DNA of 64,000 nt. Origin: Petrolisthes cinctipes. Its lineage: Eukaryota > Arthropoda > Malacostraca > Decapoda > Porcellanidae. Shown here piece by piece: positions 1-9,058 of the stretch (the stretch's first letter is position 1; every line of letters begins with the position of its first letter). Below the pieces are notes generated by a model that made no database searches, was not told where the DNA came from, and was given only the letters and a program-made list of their open reading frames with translations. The position numbers were made by a program, and so were the translations under genes. Where the stretch lies: the NCBI GenBank assembly GCA_033782935.1, contig JAWQEG010001395.1:1795001-1859000 (forward strand). Direction: 5' to 3'.

Positions 1-815
1 AGTAACAAGGAAACACACACACAAACAGACACAAGGACACAAGTACCAGACAACCAGTAACAAGGAAACATACACACCAACAGACACAAGTACCAGACAA
101 CCAGTAACAAGGAAGTACACACACAAACAGACACAAGGACACAAGTACCAGACAACCAGTAACAAGGAAGTACACATCACATACAGACACAAGTACCAGA
201 CAACCAGTAACAAGGAAGTACACATCACATACAGACACAAGTACCAGATAGCCAGTAACAAGGAAACACACACACAAACAGACACAAGTACCAGACAACC
301 AGTAACAAGGAAGTACACATCACATACAGACACAAGTACCAGATAACCTGTAACAAGGAAACACACACACAAACAGACACAAGTACCAGACAACCAGTAA
401 CAAGGAAGTACACATCACATACAGACACAAGTACCAGACAACCAGTAACAAGGAAACACACACACAAACAGACACAAGGACACAAGTACCAGACAACCAG
501 TAACAAGGAAGTACACACACAAACAGACACAAGGACACAAGTACCAGACAACCAGTAACAAGGAAGTACACATCACATACAGACACAAGTACCAGATAAC
601 CTGTAACAAGGAAACACACACACAAACAGACACAAGGACACAAGTACCAGACAACCAGTAACAAGGAAGTACACATCACATACAGACACAAGTACCAGAT
701 AACCTGTAACAAGGAAACACACACACAAACAGACACAAGTACCAGACAACCAATAACAAGGAAACACACACACCAACAGACACAAGTACCAGACAACCAG
801 TAACAATGAAGCATA
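1..815. repeat. Complex minisatellite, CA-rich
   Basis: Tandem units of about 45-60 bp built from the core agtaccagacaaccagtaac followed by either a gaagtacacatcacatacag block or a (CA)n-type block. The two unit versions alternate irregularly and some carry an extra gacacaag. Long cysteine-rich minus-strand reading frames here are only translations of the repeat. The array continues beyond the left edge of the window. Confidence 0.95.
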
Positions 816-1025
816 CTTCACATAATAAACATTGTTTACAGAGAATGACTCTTGATAAACAGGTATAAACTATTCTATGTTAATCATAATAATTATTTAA
901 TGCCATGTATTCAGTAATAATATCTAATACCAACTTTTCACTTATAATTTCAATGCTTTATTGTATGACAATATAAACTACATATTGTATTAATTTGATA
1001 TGTTTTTATATATGACCTGATGTTA

Positions 1026-1222
1026 TATCTATGTACTCCACTATAAGGAGTTATAATATGATGTCAACAACTTATATTATATCTATGTACTCCACTATAA
1101 GGTGTTATAATATGATGTCAACAACTTATATTATATCTATGTACTCCACTATAAAGAGTTATAATATGATGTCAACAACTTATATTATATCATATCTATG
1201 TACTCCACTATAAGGAGTTATA
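1026..1222. repeat. 54-bp tandem repeat, about 3.7 copies
   Basis: Unit begins atctatgtactccactataa and ends with ttatattat; three full copies and a partial copy differ by single bases (aaggag, aaggtg, aaagag). The array runs directly into a (GT)n tract. The short plus-strand ORF across it is repeat translation. Confidence 0.95.
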
Positions 1223-1435
1223 ACGTGTGTGTGTGTGTGTGTGTGTGTATTTTTGTTTCTTGTGAGTGGGATAGAGAAAGAGAGAGAGAGAGTTGGTGTG
1301 TTTTTGTTTCTTGTATGTGAGAGAAAGAGGGAGCAAGAGAAAATGTGTGTGTGTGTGTGTGTGTTCTATATCTAGAATAAAATGACTGAGTGATTCTCAC
1401 ACTGTGTAGTTGGACTGACACACACACACACACAC
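1223..1435. repeat. GT, GA and CA microsatellite cluster
   Basis: A (GT)n run at 1223-1249, a (GA)n run near 1276-1291, a second (GT)n near 1345-1362 and a (CA)n near 1420-1435, separated by short unique sequence. No gene is visible. Confidence 0.9.
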
Positions 1436-1689
1436 AGACCTTTACTGCTTTTTGTACTGGTATTTACTTTGAATATAACCTGTATTTTAATGAGATAGTA
1501 GCCTATACTTTCGGTACATTGGAATGCCTTGATTCACCCAAAGTATGCCAAGAAATAATACCAGATGAGTAAAATTAATTGTAGCCTGATGTTGGTGGCA
1601 ATAGTTTGTTGGAATTATTTGTTTTGATTGTAACCTGTGATTTAATAAACACAAAACGTTTGCATTGTTTGCAGATCAGTGTTTTATTA

Positions 1690-1939
1690 TCAGTCCTCCT
1701 TTGTTTATTCAAGTATTTTTTATCTGTGATGGACAGTGAGGGTGAGGTGATTCATACATACATAGAAGGAATAAAGAACTGATGATAAACAACATTACTC
1801 TATATAAAAAAAAAAAAAAAACACACACACACAGACACAGGAAGAGTATTTGGAGAATATGTAGGCTCAGACTTGCTGATATGAAACGTGGGTATTGACC
1901 AAGACGATGAAGGACATATTGGTTGGCTGTGACCGGAGA

Positions 1940-1970
<31 letters not shown>

Positions 1971-2042
1971 GGTAGTGGGTGACAGTGGTAATGACAGGAG
2001 AACACACACACAGCCTATAACTGCCCTCATGTTAATAAACCG

Positions 2043-2092
<50 letters not shown>

Positions 2093-2215
2093 ACACAGTG
2101 GTAGTGGCTGACAGTGGTAATAAGTGAACGTGTTTGTGTATTGGTCTCTGAGCTTGGGGATATTTTGAAGACAACAAGTGGAGCCCGGCTACATTCTCTA
2201 CTTTGCTCACCTGGT
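1690..2215. repeat. Microsatellite-rich stretch without a gene
   Basis: Contains poly-A followed by (CA)n near 1807-1833, (CA)n at about 1941-1967, and a (TTA)n run at about 2046-2091. The minus-strand ORF spanning it translates poly-Asn and Cys-Val repeats and has no domain content. Confidence 0.85.
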
Positions 2216-2289
2216 AAAGTTTAATATAAGGGTGAGTGGACGAGGAAATCCTGTCTCCAAAAATTTATAACTAATAGGAAAGGCTATAG

Positions 2290-2377
2290 TTAATTAATTA
2301 AGGACCCTGTGATCGTGTATGAGACTTGGTGGCTTCTGATTCCTGCTGACCATGCCACGAAACAAGCTCCTTCCATA

Positions 2378-2411
<34 letters not shown>

Positions 2412-2560
2412 GGAGGCTTCTGATTCCTCCTGTCTATGCCACGAAACAAACAAGCTCTTTCCATATAGGTGTGTGTGTGTGTGTGTGTTTCATGGCAATA
2501 TTTGGAGGACTCCCTAACGTCCAATTTTCTAACTACAACACAGGGTCCCTTATATGTAAG
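2290..2560. repeat. Foldback element remnant invaded by GT tracts
   Basis: The sequence aagctccttccatatagg next to a (GT)n run occurs twice (around 2368 and 2452), each preceded by a tggaggcttctgattcct motif. A reverse-oriented relative is seen at 54025-54090 and another at 59600-59900. The outer ends read ggaccctgtgat and acagggtccctt, an inverted pair. A non-autonomous foldback element is likely. Confidence 0.55.
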
Positions 2561-2984
2561 AAATAAAAAGTAATGAAAGTGAATTTAGCTAGACAAGGCT
2601 GTGAGAAATACCAGGCAAAGAGAAACAGTAACGAACACTAATAGGTTTACAGCTCTGGTTGAAGCTTTGAACAGGACAAACTCAACAACGAAGTAATTCC
2701 AATGGAGATCTTTTTATTGTGCATTTATTTACTGTCTCTTGGTATTCCAAACACACCTGTATACTTATTAGTGCTGGTAACTGTACATCAGATTATAAAA
2801 CAGAGAGAGGTGAAGAAGGGAGGGATAGTGAAGGGAAAGGAAGAGACTATGAACTTCAAATTAAATGGGTTACACAAATGGAAAATAATATTGAGGAGAA
2901 TTCCAAGAGATGGAAGGAAATTGTACAAGAGATGAAGGAAGTAAAGACGTTATTAAGGGATAAAATGGACAAGGAAAGGTTAAG

Positions 2985-3216
2985 CTGGGTTAGGTTAGGT
3001 TAGGATAGGGTAGGATGGGATAGATTAGCTTAAGTTATGTTAGGTTAGGTTAGGTTAGGTTAGGATAGGATAGGATAGGTTAAGTTAGGTTAGGTTAGGT
3101 TGTTTAAGTTAGGTTATGTTAGGTTAGGATAGGTTAGGTTAGGATAGGTTAGGTTACGATAGGTTAGGTAAGGATAGGATAGGTTAGGTTAAGTTAGGTT
3201 AGGATAGGTTAGGGTA
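2985..3216 (+). repeat. Degenerate TTAGG-type array
   Basis: About 230 bp of ttaggttaggttagg interrupted by taggatagg, taagttagg and similar variants. TTAGG is the ancestral arthropod telomere unit, but this tract is short, impure and embedded in unique DNA. It is best read as interstitial or transposon-derived repeat rather than a chromosome end. Confidence 0.8.
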
Positions 3217-3382
3217 GAGGGTCGAACAAATTAACACTCAAGTAATGGAATTAAGTGAAATAATAAATGATTTGAGAAAAAGAAATGATGGATTAATGGA
3301 AGCGAACAAAGCATTGAAGCAACGAGTCGAAGTAAGTGGATGAAAACGAAGCACTTCCGGTAAGATTGCATAGCAGCGAGGA

Positions 3383-3554
3383 TTGATTGATATTAGGTGC
3401 CACAACAGCAAGGTCATATTGCGCCAGAAAAAGGTGATTGAGAGGAGTGACAGCAAGCAGGAAGGAAATAAAATTAAAAGAGGGACAGTTAGAGAAGTGA
3501 AAGAGAGTGGCTGGGGCCTAAGGGGCGTCCAAACCCTTAAAGTATTGCCCACAT
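3383..3554 (-). mobile_element. SINE-like retroposon, family A copy 1
   Basis: Matches the copies at 38627-38787 and 34832-34915: on the plus strand it begins with a tgatt-type run, then attaggtgccacaacagc and aaggtcatattgcgcc, and ends with ccaaaccctt. On the minus strand this places a (ATCA)n-like tail at the 3' end. A 9-bp direct repeat, cagcgagga, flanks it at 3374-3382 and 3555-3563, consistent with a target-site duplication. No RNA polymerase III boxes were confirmed. Confidence 0.65.
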
Positions 3555-3589
3555 CAGCGAGGAAAGAGGTAAGGAGCAAGGAAAGAACT

Positions 3590-3880
3590 TGTGTGTGTGT
3601 GTGTGTGTGTGGTTAGTGTTTAAAGTGTGTGTGTGTTTTTAGTATTTAAAGCGTGTGTGCATGTATGTGTGTTGTTAGCATTTAAAGTATGTGTGTGTGT
3701 GTGTGTGTGTGTTTGTGTGTGTGGTTAGTATTTAAAGCGTGTGTGTGGTTAGTATTTAAAGTGTGTGTGTGTGTGTGGTTAGTTTTTATAGTGTGAGTGT
3801 ATGTGTATGTGGTTTTAAAGCGTGTGTATGGGTGTGTGGTTAGTAATTAAAGCGTGTGTGTGTGTGGTTAGTATTTAAAG
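3590..3880. repeat. GT-rich minisatellite
   Basis: Repeated blocks of (GT)n followed by ggttagtatttaaagc, seven or so copies with variable GT length. The same block reappears at about 4898-4920, on the far side of the hAT-like remnant, so a later insertion probably split the array. Confidence 0.75.
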
Positions 3881-4905
3881 CAGTGGTTCTTAACCTTTTT
3901 TAATATATGCACCCCTTTCAAATCAGCAGTCAGTTCTCGCACCCCTCTATTGCTGAAATAAAAAAAAAATGCTAAAACTGAAATAGGTGGTTTTAATAAG
4001 TACATTTGTAGCCATAACAATACATTCCATGAAAGTATTGTAATGCTACACCGCTACAGTAATGATTTATGTTATATAAACCGACCATTTAAATACATGT
4101 GAAGAAAGCATAATCATAAATGATTCACAACCAATCCTCCACCCTACTGTATATGTATCAATAAGAAAAAGTTATTAAAACAGGGAAACCATAAATCACT
4201 CAAACAGATGACTGTGTGTTAATGGTGCTGGAGGGTGGTGACGATAACCTCCCTCCCTCTGTGTCACCTATACGTGTCCTCCCTCCCTCTGTGTCACCTA
4301 TACGTGTCCTCCCTCCCTCGTCCCTCCGAATCACATACGTTTTTTTTTTTTTTTTTTTTTAATTATTAATTGCGCCGTAGCGTCAATCAACAGGCAGGCA
4401 ACAATACATACGGGTAGGCGGGACCCATGATAATACAATGACTACAACCACACACACACACGCACACACACACACACACACACATCACGAAAACATAACA
4501 GAATGGAGCATAAGCATACAGACAAATATTTACATTATGACTTACTTAAATCCACCAAAACGAGGGTGGCGTACCAGAAGTTCCTCCAGAACCTGGTGGT
4601 TCAGCAGGTGTCGACAAACCACATCAAGTGGCAGGCCCTGGGGCAGCAAGTGTTGGACAGTGGGGCAGGCCAGGCAATAGAATCACATACGTGTATCCTG
4701 TACTCGAGTCTGTTGCAACGTTGGCACTTCATTAGGAAATTAGGTGTAGGTTTTCTCTAGCTCAAAACACTGCTGTAGCAAAAAGATTATTATTTTTTTT
4801 TTTGCAGAAAAAAATAACATGCGTATATAAAAATATAATTTGCTGTAATTATGCCTATCCTCGCACCCCCTAGGAACCGGCCTCGCACCACCTCGTGTGT
4901 GTGTG
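3881..4905 (+). mobile_element. hAT-like DNA transposon remnant (non-autonomous)
   Basis: The left end, cagtggttcttaaccttttt, is a typical hAT superfamily terminus, followed by subterminal ccctttcaaatc and tcgcacccct motifs. The right part has the matching subterminal pattern (ctcgcaccccctagg, cctcgcaccacctcg) but no clean terminus, so the right boundary is approximate. The interior holds a three-copy 33-bp repeat at 4248-4319, a poly-T, a (CA)n and no transposase ORF. Confidence 0.55.
4248..4319. repeat. Short tandem repeat, 33-bp unit
   Basis: The block ctccctccctctgtgtcacc followed by tatacgtgtc is repeated nearly perfectly two to three times inside the hAT-like remnant. Confidence 0.8.
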
Positions 4906-4919
4906 GTTAGTATGTAAAG

Positions 4920-5221
4920 CTTGTTTGTTTGTTTCACCTGTTCTTGATCACATCCTGGACACGTGCTCACCAACTGTTACCCTCCCAGAATGAGCTCAGA
5001 GCTCTTAGTGACCGATCTTTGGGTAAGGCTGGATCCTTTAATCACACACCGGGATAGCGAGGTTATAACTCCTCAACTTACGTCCTGTACCTATTCTCTG
5101 CTAGGTGAACAGGAGTTACACATTTAAGGAAACAATCCCAAATTGTCTCCACCCGACCGGGGATTCGAACCCAGGCCCTCTTGGATGTGAGCCGAGCGCG
5201 CTAACTACTACGCCACCGGGC
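4920..5221 (-). mobile_element. tRNA-derived SINE
   Basis: Read on the minus strand, the 5' head (5221 to about 5150) resembles a tRNA: an A-box-like tggcgtagtagttagcgcg and a B box ggttcgaatcc, with an anticodon-loop-like cucacau that would read CAC. The body continues with gtggagacaattt and ggtgaacaggagtta-type sequence in inverse orientation and ends in a (CAAA)n tail near 4920-4932. The tail and non-tRNA body show it is a SINE rather than a working tRNA gene. This tRNA-headed layout is common in decapod genomes. Confidence 0.8.
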
Positions 5222-5526
5222 TTGTGTGTGTGTGTGTGTGTCGAACTGGCCTATAGGAAACACGGGTGGCATTGTGTCCTCATATTTTATATATTATTCA
5301 GAGAAATAGAGATCATAGAGGATTTTAGCATATACCATCGGAGTGATTAAAGTGCAGTGCATCGTTGAGAAGTTCAATACAAACAATAACTGCAGAAATA
5401 CAGAGATATTGGAGTTTGGAAAAGTGAAATTTACTGTGCCAGCCCAGCAGCCCTGACCAACAACAGCAGCAGCAGTAACCGGCCTGGAACTTCGACTCTG
5501 TTCGACACGACAACATCAGCTCAATT

Positions 5527-7600
5527 ATGGCGAGGGCACTGGCTGACTCGAGGAAGATGAAGCGGCATCAACTTAATAAGGTAAATAAAGATGACATTAT
5601 TAAAAGCATGCTACACTCATCAGGAGATGGAAAAATAGCACTGATAGCTGTAACTGATAAACTCAACGCAGTGATGAATGAGTTGGCGGAGAACAAGAGT
5701 GCATTCACATCACCGGATAGTATTATCAATAAGAAATTTGCTGAGTTACAGTTGCAGTTGGACAAACACTCTTGAGATAATTGCAAAGCAACAACGTTTT
5801 TTGGAGAAGATAGACCGTAAGGAACTTGAAAACAGCGTTGTTATCCTAGGTATGCCAGCCGAACATGAAGTACTGAATGGAGCAGTGATCGACCAAGATA
5901 AACTAGCTAAGGTGTGGGAAAAGGTTGGCGTGGCTGACGTGACTGGGAAGCACCTGACGTTGGGAGATAGCGACGACAGAGGCAGCAGACGACGACCTAT
6001 TTTACTCACCATCACAGTCCACAGACAAGGTTCAGCCTACTAGGATTTTGGAAAATGCAAACCGTCTCAAAACATCTGGTGACACCTACAGCAAAATATT
6101 CATTAAGAAGGATGTGCATCCAAGTGTAAGAAACGAGTGGCGGCGGTTACGAGAGGCAGAGACAAAGGAATAGGAGCGACCCGAAAATGCTGGGTGCATG
6201 ATACGCCTCGACACCCGAGAACGGAAACTCTACCGAGATGACGATGTAGTAGACACATAGAATCCGCAGTTTTTCTTAATTCACCCCAGCGAGTAAGAAA
6301 ATTAAAGATAATATCATGGAATATTATTAATGTACGTACAAAACTAGAAAAAACTGAGTATTCAGCAGTTACTACTTGACTAAGATTTGATTAGCTCGAA
6401 TGAAATAAAAACTTCACTACCTGTCTCGTTCCGGGCGACGTGACATACAGGAGTAAAATACAGGGTTCAGCCAACAGAGGAGGCACAGTGTTTTTGGTGA
6501 AAAACTATCTGGCAAATTCTGTGCATAGTGTTGATACTAGCATAGCAGATCAGGTGTGGATAAAACTTGACAATATGCAAGTTGTGGTGTTTGCATTTGT
6601 TTATATACCACCAAGTGACTCCACGTATTATTCTCATGACTCGTTTGTTGTGATCCAGGAAAAACTTAGTTCGGAACCCATACAACACAGTGTTTTTATT
6701 TTTGGTGATATGAATGCTCGATTCGGTAAGTCAGTAAGGAGACTCTTACCTAGTGGCAACGTACTATCTTATCCTGATATTAAGGATGATGTAAACTTAG
6801 AGAATGACAATGCAAATATCTTATCAGCATTATATAGTGATAATCAATTGCTGGTTGTAAATAATCTCAAAACACCCGATACACACTTTGTAGGGAATAT
6901 GACATTTAATTAAAAGACGAAATACGTGGATTTCTGAGCTAGACACATGTGTTGCATCCTTCAATTTGGTTAATAGGCTAAGTGAGTTTGCCGTAATACA
7001 GCGTAGCGATTTATCGTCTGATCATGCCCCAGTAGCTGTAACTGTTTCCGTAATCAGAGTAGATTTAGATAATGTCTAAGCCTGGGCATCGTCACTCGGT
7101 GATCATGCTGCACTACACGGAGCTGTCTGTAAGAGAAGATTTGCAAAGAAACCTATACGGTTTCAGACGTTAGATCAACAGTTGTTCTCTGTTAATATGT
7201 CATCTATAGATACTGCACCGAATGTAAATGCGGACTTAGATGTATTTGCTTCTCAGGTGGCAGATGTCATGTATCGCATTGCTGGGAACAGCATTGGTGG
7301 GACGGGTGCTGGTCACGTTCTTACAATCTTAGGGAAATGGGAGAGGCTATTGGAGGAGAGTAATGATTCAGCTGTGTGGAGAGCTATTAACTGGAAAGGG
7401 GAGTTTAGCAATATGCAGCGTGATGATGGCGACTGCCCTACCGACGATGATTTCAAGCGACATTTTGAAAGTGTACTTAACTCCCCAAGAGCTGGCGTTG
7501 GTGACATTAGTACAATCACTACTATCCCGATTCTTGAAGCGCCTACTGTTGTGCGGTCCCAGGAGTCGGACGTGTCCTCCCCGAGCTCCGTCTTCCTTCT
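5527..7600 (+). pseudogene. Non-LTR retrotransposon remnant (ORF1, endonuclease)
   Basis: 5527-5775 encodes a coiled-coil-like N-terminus (MARALADSRKMKRHQ start). A shifted frame to about 6170 continues an ORF1-like nucleic-acid-binding region (VVILGMPAEHE; KDVHPSVRNEWRRLRE). From about 6296 an endonuclease-exonuclease-phosphatase fold is visible in pieces: ISWNI near the start, GGTVFLVKNYL, FGDMNARFG, and SDHAPVAV near 7020. 7090-7600 carries the linker before the reverse transcriptase and then breaks off where a second element begins. Several frameshifts and stops make it inactive. The LINE clade is unresolved. Confidence 0.8.
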
Positions 7601-8180
7601 CATTTATCCTTTCCTTTTTTTAATTAACAAACGAACCCTTCATATCATCACATTTCATCAAGATAAGTATCGAGATTGTTTGTTCTGGCTGTCATTTCAC
7701 GTCATCTTTTTCTTCTTTTTATTACCGTTTTTAGTGTCTTTTAAATTTACACAGACCCTCCCTCAACATAACACCGTCCCCCACCCCTCAATTTTCACTA
7801 TTTTTAATAATACAGTTCTTTTTTTTAGTGTACTTTATCATCATATTAAAATTTGTATATTCTTTTAGTTAAATTCATAGGTTTTATTATCTTTTATCTT
7901 TTTTTATATAACTGACCCCTGTCATAAGTTAGGGGTTTGTTTACGTTTTATTCCTTCCTGCAGCCGTGCAGACTGTCTCGGTACAGGGGTAAGTCTGTGT
8001 TGTATATTTATATTGGTGCTTTATAAACATGTACAGACACACCCCACACAAAACAACATACACATGTACACTAACAATATTCTACACATATTGCTCACTA
8101 GTTTCAATACTCTACAACACTGACAATAAAAACACTGGCTGCACACATACCAACACACCAGACATCTACACCCACACCTC
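7600..8180 (+). other. Junction/5' region of the second LINE
   Basis: AT-rich sequence between the broken first LINE and the PHD-like region of the second. The hydrophobic end of the 7182-7868 ORF is a read-through of this sequence with no domain. It is probably the 5' untranslated part of the downstream LINE; the exact boundary is not visible. Confidence 0.4.
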
Positions 8181-8181
8181 C

Positions 8182-8560
8182 ATATACACACACCTGTTTG
8201 GGAACCTGGGCACCCCTAGGGGCCCTCAAGGGTTAAAGGTGGCTTGCCTCGGCAATCTCTGGGGTGCCCTGTTGCTCCTTATGTTGTGTGGTGACACAGG
8301 GGCTCTGATCAACCCTGGCCCCCGCGCCCCAAAGTACCCCTGTCAATTATTTCGACGGGCGGTCAAATGGGGCCAGCGGGCCATCCAGTGCGATCGCTGC
8401 TGTGACGTTTCCCGGCATGCAGGCTGGTATCATGTCAGCTGTGTTGGGGGCTTCACGGCGGCGTTCGACGGATTGGAGGGTCGGAGCCTTTCGTGGATCT
8501 GCTAGGACTGTGGTGCGCCCAATTTTACCTCCTCCCTTTTTCACTCCCCAATATACTACA
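8182..8560 (+). pseudogene. LINE ORF1 remnant: NPGP motif and PHD-like finger
   Basis: The 8029-8505 frame contains a hydrophobic run (LLLLML) followed by CGDTGALINPGP and then YPC, KWGQRAIQCDRC, GWYHVSC and SWIC, the usual cysteine/histidine pattern of PHD fingers carried by many CR1/L2-type LINEs. The NPGP at 8311-8322 sits where 2A-like peptides often occur in such elements, but the canonical D-x-E before NPGP is absent. One zinc cysteine is replaced by Phe (CQLF) and a TAG follows WIC, so the ORF is broken. Confidence 0.65.
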
Positions 8561-9058
8561 CCAATAGATTCAGCTTATTAGACACCACAACTTCATCTTC
8601 ACCACCACCAACAACCCACAACACACCACCATTAGATAGGATCACCCGACGTTTAGGTAGACGCAACAGAGACAATTCCTCCCCTACACAAAACCGACAG
8701 CAAGACATGACTTCCCTTAACTCCGCATCATCCACTCCTCCACTCCCAAACCATTCTACACCCAACCAGACTCTCCATAGTACATGTTCACTCTCCATAA
8801 CACCAGTCACCATCCCCAATAGATCATCCATCCTCACACCTCATTCTACCACCAACACCACACTCGACTCCATCACCCATAAAAAAACTGTCTTCCCTTC
8901 GTACCCTAATCATTAACTTAAGCAGTATCATAAACAAAAGAGCCACCTTTCACCAAACCCTCCAGACCTATGACCCCGACATTATTATAGGGACAGAGAC
9001 CTGGCTCACACCTGACATCCAGGACAGTGAAATCTTCCCGACGGACAGTCCCTATAAT

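Noticed and set aside
225..821. Overlapping cysteine-rich minus-strand ORFs that look like small secreted proteins
   Set aside because: They are open because the underlying 45-60-bp minisatellite lacks stops in these frames; all frames show the same repeating residues.
2985..3216. Telomere end
   Set aside because: The TTAGG units are degenerate, span only about 230 bp and are flanked on both sides by ordinary sequence.
5150..5221. Functional tRNA-Val gene on the minus strand
   Set aside because: Mismatched anticodon and T stems, plus a SINE body and (CAAA)n tail downstream, point to a tRNA-derived SINE.
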